Below are positions 39,889-48,603 of a stretch of 64,000 nucleotides of DNA, one piece after another. The stretch is taken from contig NZ_PCOY01000002.1 in assembly GCF_002979475.1 (NCBI RefSeq), positions 310,001-374,000 of the forward strand, given 5' to 3'. The notes beneath the pieces are model-generated. The model was given only the letters and a program-made list of their open reading frames with translations. It was not told the origin of the DNA and did not search any database. Position 1 is the stretch's first letter. Each line of letters begins with the position of its first letter. The DNA is from Microbacterium sp. MYb62. GTDB lineage: Bacteria; Actinomycetota; Actinomycetes; Actinomycetales; Microbacteriaceae. Made by a program: the position numbers and the translations under genes.

Positions 39889-41271
39889 CTATGCCTTCGC
39901 GAAGGCCCCGACGCGGTACTTCGCGGCGCGGTGCGTGTCCTGCACGCGGTCGCCGCGGCCGTGGAGCTTGTTGCGGAGCGTTCCCGGCGCGTACTCCTCG
40001 GGGTAGGCGCCGCGCTCGCGCAGCACCGGGATCACGTGCTCGATGATGTCCTGCCAGGTGCCGGGGGTGACCGCGTAGGCGAGGTTGAAGCCGTCGATGT
40101 CGGTCTCCTCCACCCACGACTGCAGTTCGTCGGCGATCTCGACGCCGGATCCGACGATCGTGGGGCCGAGGCCGCCGATCGCGTTGTGGCGTCCGAAGTC
40201 GCCGACCGTCCACTCGCGGCCGAGGTCGGCCTCCTCCTTGAGGTGTTGCAGCACCGACTGGATCGCGTTCGACTCGACGTTCCCGACCGGCTCGTCCTCG
40301 GCGTACTGCGACAGGTCGACGCCCATCCACCCCGACATGAACGTGAGCGCGCCCTCGGGGCTCGCATAAGAGAGGTACTCGGCGTGCTTCGCTGTGGCCT
40401 CTTCGCCGGTCGCTGCGGTGATCACGGTGAGCAGCGTGTAGATGCGGGCGTCGTAGCGGTCACGACCGGCCGCCTCGAGAGCGTCGCGGATGCGCTTGAC
40501 GGTGCCGGCGAGCACCTCCTTCGAGGGGGCGGCGACGAAGATGGCCTCGGCGTTCTCGGCCGCGAACTTCACGCCGCGCGGGCTCGCTCCGGCCTGGTAG
40601 ATCACCGGGGTGCGCTGCGGCGACGGCTCGGAGATGTGGATGCCGGGCACGCTGAAGTGCTTGCCCTCATGCCCGATCGGGTGCACCTTGGCCGGGTCTG
40701 TGAAGATGCCGCGTTCGCGGTCCTCGACCACGGCGTCGTCTTCCCACGAACCCTCCCAGAGCTTGTAGAGCACCTCGACGTATTCGTCCGCATGGTCGTA
40801 GCGGTCGTCGTGCGCGAGCTGGTCCTCCTGGCCCATGTTGCGCGCGGCACTGGGCAGGTAGCCGGTCACGACGTTCCAGCCGACACGGCCCTGCGTGAGG
40901 TGGTCGAGTGTGCTGAGGCGGCGCGCGAACGGGTACGGGTGCTCGAATGCGGTGCCGGCCGTGATCCCGAAGCCCAGGTTCTCGGTCACAGCGGCCATCG
41001 CGCTCACCAGCAGGATCGGGTCGTTCACGGGCACCTGGGCGCCGTTGCGGATCGCGGCCTCGTTCGTGCCGCCGTAGACGTCGTAGGTGCCGAGCACGTC
41101 GGCGATGAAGATGCCGTCGAAGGCCGCGCTCTCCAGCAGCTTCGCCAGATCCGTCCAGTACCCGATGGTGTTGTACTGGCGGGACCGGTCGTCGGGGTGC
41201 CGCCACAGGCCGGACGACTGGTGGGCGACGCAGTTCATGTCGAAGGCGTTGAAGCGGATCTGACGGGTCAT
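39889..41271 (-). CDS. LLM-class flavin-dependent monooxygenase (NtaA/SnaA/DszA group)
   Basis: 460 aa, the size of the NtaA/SnaA/SoxA subgroup of luciferase-like monooxygenases. Characteristic parts are FNAFDMNCVAHQSSGLWRHP, GIFIADVLGTYDVYGG, RLSTLDHLTQGRVGWNVVTG near residue 120 and SPQRTPVIYQAGASPRG near 230. It uses reduced FMN from a separate reductase. Substrates of the group include aminopolycarboxylates and organosulfur compounds, and the actual one is unknown. ATG 41271 directly precedes the barrel. It is divergent from the SAH hydrolase-like gene, which may hint at a sulfur-related role. Confidence 0.9.
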   Translation of the reverse strand: MTRQIRFNAFDMNCVAHQSSGLWRHPDDRSRQYNTIGYWTDLAKLLESAAFDGIFIADVLGTYDVYGGTNEAAIRNGAQVPVNDPILLVSAMAAVTENLGFGITAGTAFEHPYPFARRLSTLDHLTQGRVGWNVVTGYLPSAARNMGQEDQLAHDDRYDHADEYVEVLYKLWEGSWEDDAVVEDRERGIFTDPAKVHPIGHEGKHFSVPGIHISEPSPQRTPVIYQAGASPRGVKFAAENAEAIFVAAPSKEVLAGTVKRIRDALEAAGRDRYDARIYTLLTVITAATGEEATAKHAEYLSYASPEGALTFMSGWMGVDLSQYAEDEPVGNVESNAIQSVLQHLKEEADLGREWTVGDFGRHNAIGGLGPTIVGSGVEIADELQSWVEETDIDGFNLAYAVTPGTWQDIIEHVIPVLRERGAYPEEYAPGTLRNKLHGRGDRVQDTHRAAKYRVGAFAKA

Positions 41272-41394
41272 GCCCCCATGAAAGGCGAACGACGCGGGCG
41301 AATCCAGGGTCGCCGAAATTCGCGGACACATTCGAGAGTCCCGCCTTCGAAGCTCTGGCATTCACGCAACCTCCCGTGGCTCTACCCTTGACTG

Positions 41395-42837
41395 GTGACC
41401 GACGAGACCGCGACAGCCCAGCGTCTGGTGCGCCGCTTCGCCCGCGAGACCAACCTGCTCGTGTCGGGTCGAGACTTCTCGGTGGTCGGTACTGATGCCG
41501 TGGCCGGTGCGCTGCGTCAGCTGCTCCCCGCTCTCGGCGCTCATCCCGGCGATGCGGGTGTCGTGTTCGCGCCGGGGGAGACGCCCGAGATCCTGCTCGA
41601 TGGTCGCGCGTTGCCCGCGCGCGAGACGGCGGAGGATCGCGTCGATGCGGCCGGACGCCACATGCCCGTCGCGACAGACCGCGCCCGACGGCTGCGCGAG
41701 GCCGGAACGGTGCGCGGAGTGCGGATCGGCATCGCGATGGTGCTCGAGCCGAAGACCGCCCAGCTCGCTCTGCTGCTGCGGGACGCGGGCGCCACGGTCG
41801 CCGTCTACGCCCACCCCGATGAGATCGACGTCGAGGTCGCCGAGGTACTGCGGTCCCGGGGCATCCCCGTCGACGGGGACCCCTCGCTCTCCGGTGCCGC
41901 CGAGCGGGCCGCCGCTGTGTCGTTCCTTCGCCGTGGCTTCGACCTGCTGCTCGACGACGGCTCGCACCTGATCCGCCTCGCCCATGAAGAGGGTCTCGCC
42001 GGCGGGCTGCGCGGTGCGGCGGAGGAGACCACGAGCGGGCTCACGCCCCTGCGGCTCATGGAGCGCGAGGGCGTGCTCGGGATTCCGGTGATCGCGGTGA
42101 ACGATGCCCTGACCAAGACCTCGTTCGACAACCGCTACGGCACCGGCCAGTCGTGCGTGTTCGCGATCGCCGATGCGCTGGATGCCGCGGGCATCGACAT
42201 CCGTGACCAGCCGGCGGTCGTGGTCGGCTACGGCCCGGTCGGTGAGGGCGTCGCCGCGCACCTGCGCGCACTCGGCGTGCAGGTCTTCGTCACCGAGACC
42301 GATCCCGTCCGCGCGCTGCGGGCCGCACACGACGGGTACCGCATCGGTCGGCTGCACGATCTCGCTCCCGGGGCGCTCGTCGTCTCGGCCACCGGGGCGC
42401 CGCACACGGTCGACGCCGAGGTGCTCCGCGAGGCAGCGGTCGTCGCGGTCGCGGGCGGTGTCCCGCACGAGATCGACCTGGATGTGTCGACGCTGCGACC
42501 GTATTCGGGACCGCGCGGGGGAGCCTCGCCGTACGTCGAGCGTGCGGGTGACGGCGCGCTCGTGATCGCCCGCGGCGGCTGCGTGAACCTCTCCGCCGGC
42601 GAGGGCAACCCGATCGAGATCATGGACCTGTCGTTCTCGGTGCAGCTCTCCGCCGTCGAGTACCTGCTCTCACACGACCTGTCCGCCGGAGTGCACCCGC
42701 TTCCTGCCGAGGCCGACACGACGATCGGCATTGCGGCCCTCGCGCTGCGGGGCGAGCACATCGACGAGCGCAGCCAGGCCCAGGTCGAGGCGCAACGCGA
42801 GTGGCGCTCGCCGCGATTCGGGGGAGCATCCGCATGA
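41395..42837 (+). CDS. adenosylhomocysteinase-family protein
   Basis: 480 aa. Sequence marks of the SAH hydrolase fold are EPKTAQLALLLRDAGATV, DDGSHLI, EETTSGLTPLRLM, NDALTKTSFDNRYGTGQSC and the NAD-binding VVVGYGPVGEGVAAHLRALG. Several positions differ from housekeeping enzymes. For example, S replaces the canonical K at the SKFDN motif, which reads TSFDN, and VATG is retained as SATG. It is followed with a 4-bp overlap by a deaminase-like amidohydrolase. It may hydrolyse S-inosylhomocysteine or another SAH derivative rather than SAH. GTG 41395 is the start. Confidence 0.8.
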   Translation: MTDETATAQRLVRRFARETNLLVSGRDFSVVGTDAVAGALRQLLPALGAHPGDAGVVFAPGETPEILLDGRALPARETAEDRVDAAGRHMPVATDRARRLREAGTVRGVRIGIAMVLEPKTAQLALLLRDAGATVAVYAHPDEIDVEVAEVLRSRGIPVDGDPSLSGAAERAAAVSFLRRGFDLLLDDGSHLIRLAHEEGLAGGLRGAAEETTSGLTPLRLMEREGVLGIPVIAVNDALTKTSFDNRYGTGQSCVFAIADALDAAGIDIRDQPAVVVGYGPVGEGVAAHLRALGVQVFVTETDPVRALRAAHDGYRIGRLHDLAPGALVVSATGAPHTVDAEVLREAAVVAVAGGVPHEIDLDVSTLRPYSGPRGGASPYVERAGDGALVIARGGCVNLSAGEGNPIEIMDLSFSVQLSAVEYLLSHDLSAGVHPLPAEADTTIGIAALALRGEHIDERSQAQVEAQREWRSPRFGGASA

Positions 42838-44129
42838 CCGCCGTCACCGTCTACTCCGCAGGCCTCGTGGTCCCGGTCACGGCGCCGCCGATCGTCGACG
42901 GAGCGGTGGCCGTCCGCGACGGACGCATCATGCACGTCGGCGAACGCGAATGGGTGCTGCGATCGCTCTCGGAACGCGGGATCGAGGCGGAAGAGGTGCA
43001 CTGGCACGGCGTGCTCACCCCCGGACTCGTGAACGCGCACACCCACCTGCAGTACACCGGCATGGCCTCGGTCGGACGCGGGCGGTACGACGGCTTCGAC
43101 GACTGGGTGCGCGCTTTCGACCCGGTGTACGAAGGAGGGCGCGACTGGGCGGCGGATGCCGCGGATGGTGCCGCACAGGCACTGCGCTCCGGCACGACGG
43201 CCGTGGCCGACGTGGTGACCGACCGCGCGGCGGCGACCGCCCTGCACGACGCCCGACTGCATGGAATCACCTACTGGGAGGTGATGAGCTGGACCAACGC
43301 CGACTGGGCGCGCACCGGGCGCGCGCAGGTCGAGCAGGCCCTCGACGCGCTGCCGACCCCGCCGGGAACCGGCCTGTCGCCGCATGCGCCCTACTCGCTC
43401 GACATCGAGCCGCTCCTGGAGATCCCCGACATCGTGCGCGAGCGCGGCGGACGCATCCACATCCACCTCGGTGAGGCCGCCTTCGAGAGCGAGTTCGCGC
43501 ACGAGCATCCGCAGGCCTGGCACACCGCGGGTCTCGCCAGCTTCCAGGAGCTGCGCAAGGCCGGGTTCGGCACCAGCGCCACCGATTTCGTCGACCAGCT
43601 CGGCGTGCTCGGCCCCGACTGCCACATCGCGCACGGGGTCTACATGAGCGCCAGGGATCGCGCCATCCTGCGGGAGCGCCGTACGACCGTCGCCCTGTGC
43701 CCGCGGTCCAACGCCGTCATCGGACTCGAGGAGCCGCCGATCGCCGCGTACCTGCGCGAGGGCAGCCCGATCGCCGTCGGTACCGACTCGCTGTCGTCGA
43801 GCCCCTCGCTCGACGTGCTGGCCGACGTGGCCGAGCTCGCCCGCATCGCCCGCTCGCAGGGCTACACCGACCGCGACCTGCACGCGCGCCTGCTCGGAGC
43901 CGCGACGCTCGGTGGTGCGCACGCCATGGGGATCGACGTCGGCCCCGACCGCACCGGGTACCTCGCCGTCGGAGCCCTCGCCGACCTCACGTTCTTCGAC
44001 GTCCCCGCCGGCCCCGACGCGGTCGCCGAACTCGTCGAGCACGGGTCTGGCCGCACCGCCGCCACGGTCGTGTCCGGCGAGGTGCGCTACGCGATCGACT
44101 CCTTCGACCGGGCCGCGGTCACCCCGTGA
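42834..44129 (+). CDS. amidohydrolase of the SAH/MTA/guanine deaminase group
   Basis: 431 aa metal-dependent hydrolase. Metal and substrate motifs are LVNAHTHLQYTG near residue 65, SPHAPYS near 184, HIHLGEAAFESEF near 208, HGVYMS near 265 and the late metal Asp in VGTDSLSSSPSLD near 320. These match the SAH/MTA deaminase and chlorohydrolase group. ATG 42834 overlaps the SAH-hydrolase-like stop (ATGA), so the two act together. Deaminating SAH to S-inosylhomocysteine, which the partner then cleaves, is one coherent reading and is inference. Confidence 0.82.
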   Translation: MTAVTVYSAGLVVPVTAPPIVDGAVAVRDGRIMHVGEREWVLRSLSERGIEAEEVHWHGVLTPGLVNAHTHLQYTGMASVGRGRYDGFDDWVRAFDPVYEGGRDWAADAADGAAQALRSGTTAVADVVTDRAAATALHDARLHGITYWEVMSWTNADWARTGRAQVEQALDALPTPPGTGLSPHAPYSLDIEPLLEIPDIVRERGGRIHIHLGEAAFESEFAHEHPQAWHTAGLASFQELRKAGFGTSATDFVDQLGVLGPDCHIAHGVYMSARDRAILRERRTTVALCPRSNAVIGLEEPPIAAYLREGSPIAVGTDSLSSSPSLDVLADVAELARIARSQGYTDRDLHARLLGAATLGGAHAMGIDVGPDRTGYLAVGALADLTFFDVPAGPDAVAELVEHGSGRTAATVVSGEVRYAIDSFDRAAVTP

Positions 44130-44172
44130 ACATTCCGGTCGCCTGAACCCGCCCTGAACCCGGAGGTGTCTC

Positions 44173-44601
44173 ATGACACAGCGCCCCACGACCGCCGAGC
44201 GGCTCGACCTCGCCCCGCACCCCGAGGGCGGGTGGTTCCGCCGCACCTGGACGAGCCCGTTGCTCGTCGAGACGCCGAACGGCCAGCGACCGGCGGCCAC
44301 CTGCATCCACTACCTCCTGCTGCCGTCGGAGAAGAGCGAATGGCATGTCGTGACCAGCGACGAGCTGTGGCTCTGGCATGGACCGGGTCGGCTCGAACTC
44401 AGCCTCGGTGGAGACGGCGCGGAACCGGGCGAAGCGACGATCGTGGTGCTCGGTCCCGACGAAGCCGCGCAGATGCTGGTGCCGGCCGGCGTGTGGCAGG
44501 CGGCGCGGCCGCTCGATGCCGACGAGGTCCTGGTGTCGTGCTTCGTGTCTCCAGGTTTCGACTTCGCCGATTGGCGACTCGCCGCATCGCCTACTCTGTA
44601 G
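44173..44601 (+). CDS. DUF985-family cupin
   Basis: 142 aa with the pattern PHPEGGWFRRTWTS, then TCIHYLLLPSEKSEWHVVTSDELWLWHGPG and LVPAGVWQAARP near residue 108. It is a small double-stranded beta-helix protein. Cupins of this group bind a sugar or small metabolite, and function is not defined. It starts 43 bp after the amidohydrolase. The promoter of the next operon lies just beyond it. Confidence 0.85.
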   Translation: MTQRPTTAERLDLAPHPEGGWFRRTWTSPLLVETPNGQRPAATCIHYLLLPSEKSEWHVVTSDELWLWHGPGRLELSLGGDGAEPGEATIVVLGPDEAAQMLVPAGVWQAARPLDADEVLVSCFVSPGFDFADWRLAASPTL

Positions 44602-44707
44602 AGGCAGACCCGTCTCTGCAGAACAGACAGCGCAGATCAGGACAGTGCAGAACCAGAGCCGTCCCGCCTCGCCGTCCTCTCCATACCCTTCCTCGCCTGG
44701 AGTCATC

Positions 44708-45559
44708 GTGTCCTTCGCTCCCTCCCTCCGCCGTGCAGCCGCCGTCGCCGCTGCGGCCGCCGCCATCGCCCTCACCCTCTCCGCGTGCAGCACGCCGTCC
44801 GCCGACTCGGGCAGCGGTGAAGGATCCGGCCTGCAGACCGTGACCGAGGGCAAGCTCACGATCGCCACCGGCGAGCCCAACTACGAGCCGTGGTTCGTCG
44901 ACGACGACCCCGCCAACGGCGAGGGCTTCGAGGGTGCGGTCGCGAACGCCGTCGCCGAACAGCTCGGCTACAAGGCCGACGACATCGTCTGGGTGCGCAC
45001 GACCTTCGACGGCGCCATCGCCCCTGGTCCGAAGGACTGGGACATCAATCTGCAGCAGTTCTCCATCACGGATGACCGCAAGAAGGCCGTCGACTTCTCG
45101 TCGCCGTACTACACGACCACGCAGGCCGTCGTCGCGGTCGGCGATTCGCCTGCGGCATCGGCGACCACGATCGACGAGCTCAAGACCGCCAAGGTCGGCG
45201 TCGCCAGCGGCACCACCAGCTACACGGTCGCCAAGGCCCAGCTCGGTGAAGGCAACCTCAGCGTCTTCAACTCGGTCGACGACGTCGTGCTCGCGCTCAA
45301 GGGCGGCCAGATCGACGCCATGATCACCGATCTCCCCGGCGCGTTCTACGTCGTCGGCGCTCAGCTCGACGACGGTGTCGTCACCGGACAGTTCGCCGAC
45401 GCGGACGGCGGCGACGACTTCGGCATCGTGCTGCCGAAGGGCTCCGCGCTCACGGCGGACGTCACCGAGGCGGTCGACGCCCTGCGCGACGACGGCACGC
45501 TCGATGAGCTGCAGCAGAAGTGGCTCAGCGACGCGGTCGACGTCCCCGTCCTGAAATGA
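44708..45559 (+). CDS. polar amino-acid-binding lipoprotein of ABC importer
   Basis: 283 aa. The Ala-rich signal peptide ends in LTLSAC (Cys about residue 28), followed by a Ser/Gly linker. Solute-binding family 3 features are TVTEGKLTIATGEPNYEPW, FEGAVANAVAEQLGY, WDINLQQFSITDDRKKAVDFSSPYY and VGVASGTTSYT. GTG 44708 has GGAG 7-8 nt upstream. It heads an operon with one permease and one ATPase by 4-bp overlaps. The ligand class is amino acid; the exact one is unknown. Confidence 0.9.
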   Translation: MSFAPSLRRAAAVAAAAAAIALTLSACSTPSADSGSGEGSGLQTVTEGKLTIATGEPNYEPWFVDDDPANGEGFEGAVANAVAEQLGYKADDIVWVRTTFDGAIAPGPKDWDINLQQFSITDDRKKAVDFSSPYYTTTQAVVAVGDSPAASATTIDELKTAKVGVASGTTSYTVAKAQLGEGNLSVFNSVDDVVLALKGGQIDAMITDLPGAFYVVGAQLDDGVVTGQFADADGGDDFGIVLPKGSALTADVTEAVDALRDDGTLDELQQKWLSDAVDVPVLK

Positions 45560-46422
45560 CCTCGACCTCCGTCGACGCGGAGTGGCAGCCGAGCGCGCTC
45601 GAGCTGTCACGCCGCGCTCTGCGGCGCCGGGCGACCACGAAGTCGGTCCTGATCGCGCTCGGCAGCAGCCTCGCCCTCGCGGCCGTGCTGATCGTCGTCA
45701 TCGTCAACACTCCCGGCTGGGCGATCGTCAGCCAGACGTTCTTCGACCCGCAGGTCGCGCTCGAGAGCGTCGGGCCGATCTTCCAGGGCCTGCTGGTCAA
45801 CCTCCTGGTGCTGGCGATCGCCGCGGTGTGCGTCGCGATCCTCGGCACGCTGCTGGCCACGATGCGCTCCCTGCGCGGGCCGGTGTTCTTCCCGCTGCGC
45901 GCTCTGGCCGCCGCGTACACCGACTTCTTCCGGGGCGTGCCCCTGCTGATCGTGCTGTACCTCGTCGGCTTCGGCATCCCGGCGCTGATGATCTTCCCGC
46001 GCATGCCGGCGATGTTCTGGGGCACGATCGCCCTGGTCCTCACCTACTCCGCCTACGTCGCCGAGGTGCTCCGCGCCGGCATGGAGGCCGTGCACCCCTC
46101 GCAGCGCATCGCCGCGCGATCGCTCGGCCTGACCCACGGACAGACCCTCCGCATCGTCGTGATCCCGCAGGGCGTGCGCAAGGTCGTGCCCGCGCTCATG
46201 AACGATTTCGTGTCGATGCAGAAGGACGTCGGCCTGATCTCGGTGCTCGGCGCGGTCGATGCCGTCCGGGCGGCGCAGCTGCTGGTCGCCGAGACCTACA
46301 ACTTCACGCCGTACATCGTGGCAGGGCTCATGTTCATCATCCTGAGCTGGCCGATGATCCGCCTCACCGACGTCGTCACGGCCCGGATGAACAAGCGCGA
46401 GCAGGCCGGAGGAGTCGTATGA
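45556..46422 (+). CDS. amino-acid ABC importer permease
   Basis: 288 aa, His/Glu/Gln/Arg/opine family permease. The membrane part has the family motif FFRGVPLLIVLYLVGFG and the loop RIAARSLGLTHGQTLRIVVIPQGVRKVVPAL. ATG 45556 overlaps the previous stop (ATGA). A single permease gene implies a homodimer. Confidence 0.9.
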   Translation: MTSTSVDAEWQPSALELSRRALRRRATTKSVLIALGSSLALAAVLIVVIVNTPGWAIVSQTFFDPQVALESVGPIFQGLLVNLLVLAIAAVCVAILGTLLATMRSLRGPVFFPLRALAAAYTDFFRGVPLLIVLYLVGFGIPALMIFPRMPAMFWGTIALVLTYSAYVAEVLRAGMEAVHPSQRIAARSLGLTHGQTLRIVVIPQGVRKVVPALMNDFVSMQKDVGLISVLGAVDAVRAAQLLVAETYNFTPYIVAGLMFIILSWPMIRLTDVVTARMNKREQAGGVV

Positions 46423-47156
46423 GCGTCCCCGTGATCGAGGCCAGGGCGGTGCGCAAGCGCTTCGGCGACCATGACGTGCTCCGCGGGATCGACCTCACGG
46501 TCGGCACGCACGAGGTCGTCGTGCTGATCGGCGCCTCGGGCTCCGGCAAGTCGACGCTGCTCAAGACCATGAACCTCATCGAGGGCATCGACGACGGGCA
46601 GATCTTCCTCGCCGGCGACGACATCACCGACCCGCGGGTGAATGCCGACGCCGTCCGCGCCCGGATCGGGGTCGTGTTCCAGCACTTCAACCTGTTCCCG
46701 CACCTCACCGTGCTCGAGAACGTCACCCTCGCGGCGGTCCGCGTGCACGGCATGCGCAAGACGGACGCGCGCACCAAGGCGCGCGAGCTGCTCGAGACGC
46801 TCGGGCTCGGCGACAAGGCCGACGAGTACCCCGACCGGCTCTCGGGTGGGCAGCAGCAGCGCGTGGCGATCGTGCGCGCGATCCTCACGCAGCCCGAGGT
46901 GTTGCTGCTCGACGAGATCACGAGTGCGCTCGACCCGCAGTTGGTGGGCGAGGTGCTCGACCTGGTGCGCGAGCTGAAGCATCAGGGCGCCACGATCGTG
47001 ATGGCGACGCACGAGATGTCGTTCGCCCGAGAGGTCGCCGACCGCATCGTGTTCCTCGAGCACGGCGTCGTGGTCGAACAGGGGCCGCCGTCTCAGGTGT
47101 TCGATGCCCCGCAGCAGGCCGCGACCGCGGACTTCCTCGCACGCGTGCGGCACTGA
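46419..47156 (+). CDS. amino-acid ABC importer ATP-binding protein
   Basis: 245 aa, GlnQ type. Walker A is GASGSGKST near residue 38, the Q-loop is VFQHFNLFPHLT, the signature is LSGGQQQRVAIVRAI and Walker B is VLLLDEITSALDPQ; the switch His is ATHEMSF. ATG 46419 overlaps the permease stop. It ends just before a 16-bp tandem-repeat array. Confidence 0.94.
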   Translation: MSVPVIEARAVRKRFGDHDVLRGIDLTVGTHEVVVLIGASGSGKSTLLKTMNLIEGIDDGQIFLAGDDITDPRVNADAVRARIGVVFQHFNLFPHLTVLENVTLAAVRVHGMRKTDARTKARELLETLGLGDKADEYPDRLSGGQQQRVAIVRAILTQPEVLLLDEITSALDPQLVGEVLDLVRELKHQGATIVMATHEMSFAREVADRIVFLEHGVVVEQGPPSQVFDAPQQAATADFLARVRH

Positions 47157-47167
47157 CCCGTGACTTC

Positions 47168-47231
47168 CTGGCCCCGTGCGGCACTGGCCCCGTGCAGCAC
47201 TGGCCCCGTGCGGCGCTGGCCCCGTGCGGCG
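47168..47231. repeat. tandem repeat, 4 x 16 bp
   Basis: Four consecutive near-identical units of CTGGCCCCGTGCGGCA between the importer stop and the convergent PnuC stop. The last base alternates A/G. No palindrome is seen within a unit. Confidence 0.85.
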
Positions 47232-47244
47232 CTGACCCGGGAGC

Positions 47245-47958
47245 TCAGGCGCGCTCGTCGTCCGCAGGTCGGCGCGGACTCGGATCGGGCGGCAGGATCT
47301 CGATCGGATGCGCGGCGCGGCGCTGCGCCCGCCACCAGATCACGAACCCGACAGCCGTGAAGACGCCGTAGAACACGTACATGAAGCCCGTGGCGTAGTA
47401 GCCGGAGCTGAACAGAAGCGGCACCCCGACGACGTCGACGGCGATCCAGATCAGCCAGAACTCCGTCCAGCCCTTGGCCATGCCGTAGGTCGCGAGCAGC
47501 GAGCCGACGAACGTCCAGGCGTCGGCCCAGACCGGCTCCCACGATCCGAGTGCGCGGAACAGGGGAGTCAGGGCGACGGTGCCGACGATCATCACGAGGA
47601 CGAGTCCGATGCGCGCGCTCGTCGGCGCCCATCGCGGGATGACGCGTCCCCCGTCGAGATTGCGCCAGCGGACCCACCCGTAGATCGCGACGGCGATGAA
47701 CATGATCTGCCGGCCCGCCTGCCCGAGTAGGTGCGGCAGGGACGGATCAGGACTGAGCGCGGATCCGAGGAAGACCGTGAGCAGCAGCACGTTGCCGATG
47801 ATGCCGACCGGCCACGCCCACACCTTCCGGCGCATGCCGCCGAGAGCGCTCGCGAGTCCGAAGGCGTTGCCCACCACCTCGCGGACGAGGAGCGTCTGTC
47901 CGCCGGGCAGCATCCACTGCGAATTGAAGGCGTCGACGAACCACTGCAGCGGATCCAT
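47245..47958 (-). CDS. pnuC: PnuC-type nicotinamide riboside/NMN transporter
   Basis: 237 aa with about seven hydrophobic helices. Motifs are VREVVGNAFGLASALGGMRRKVWAWPVGIIGNVLLL near residue 30, GQAGRQIMFIAVAIYGWVRW, SLLATYGMAKGWTEFWLIWIAVDVVGVPLLF near residue 155, and a charged C-terminal tail. PnuC takes up NAD precursors and depends on a ribosyl kinase elsewhere. ATG 47958 lies 2 bp after the GNAT stop. No NiaR- or NadQ-type operator was recognised. Confidence 0.9.
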   Translation of the reverse strand: MDPLQWFVDAFNSQWMLPGGQTLLVREVVGNAFGLASALGGMRRKVWAWPVGIIGNVLLLTVFLGSALSPDPSLPHLLGQAGRQIMFIAVAIYGWVRWRNLDGGRVIPRWAPTSARIGLVLVMIVGTVALTPLFRALGSWEPVWADAWTFVGSLLATYGMAKGWTEFWLIWIAVDVVGVPLLFSSGYYATGFMYVFYGVFTAVGFVIWWRAQRRAAHPIEILPPDPSPRRPADDERA

Positions 47959-47960
47959 CG

Positions 47961-48488
47961 TCAGGATCCCGCGTCGGGCTCGGGGCGGTCGTCGAGCACG
48001 AGCTGGAGCATGCTCAGGTCGAGCCAGCGTCCGAATTTGGCGCCGACCTGCGGCATCCGTCCGACCTCGACGAAACCCAGGCGTTCGTGCAGGGCGATGG
48101 AGGCGGCGTTCCCGCTCTCGATGCCCGCGATCATCACGTGCATGCCCGCCGCCCTGGCGCGGTCGACGAGCGCGGCCATCAGCGTCGTGCCGATGCCGCG
48201 GCCGTGCTGGCCGCCGAGGACGTAGACGGAGTGCTCGACCGTGAGCCGGTACCCGCTGTGGGGGCGCCACTGCGCGTACGACGCGTACCCGAGCACTCCC
48301 GAGTCGTCGACCGCGACGATCACCGGGTACCCGCGGGCCGCGCGGTCTGCGAGCCAGGCGGCGCGGTCCGCGAGGTCGACGGCCTCCTCGTTCCAGATCG
48401 CGGTGGTGTGCACCACGGCGTGGTTGTGGATCGCGGTGATCGTGTCGAGGTCGCCCGGCTCGGCGTCCCTGATTCGCACGGCTGTCAT
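47961..48488 (-). CDS. GNAT N-acetyltransferase, phosphinothricin-acetyltransferase-like
   Basis: 175 aa GNAT fold. The acetyl-CoA binding loop is GGQHGRGIGTTLM near residue 91 (R/Q-x-x-G-x-G/A). TRIRDAEPGDLDTITAIHNHAV at the N-terminus and VEHSVYVLG and SIALHERLGFVEVGRM later fit the PAT/Bar subgroup. ATG 48488 is chosen because the preceding ten residues are not conserved. Substrate unknown: free amino acids or antimetabolites are possible for this subgroup. It is co-transcribed with pnuC. Confidence 0.85.
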   Translation of the reverse strand: MTAVRIRDAEPGDLDTITAIHNHAVVHTTAIWNEEAVDLADRAAWLADRAARGYPVIVAVDDSGVLGYASYAQWRPHSGYRLTVEHSVYVLGGQHGRGIGTTLMAALVDRARAAGMHVMIAGIESGNAASIALHERLGFVEVGRMPQVGAKFGRWLDLSMLQLVLDDRPEPDAGS

Positions 48489-48603
48489 CGGCGGACGGTC
48501 TCTCTTCTTCTGCACTTCGGGTGCGCGTCGCTCTTCGGCGCTCGGGTGCGCATCGCCGACGCTAGCAGGATGCCGGGGGTTCGAGCGCCATGCGACCGGG
48601 CGA

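Noticed and set aside
41272..41394. SAH or SAM riboswitch before the SAH-hydrolase-like gene
   Set aside because: The 123-bp gap shows no recognisable conserved riboswitch core or strong multi-stem structure by eye. A covariance-model search would be needed to be sure.
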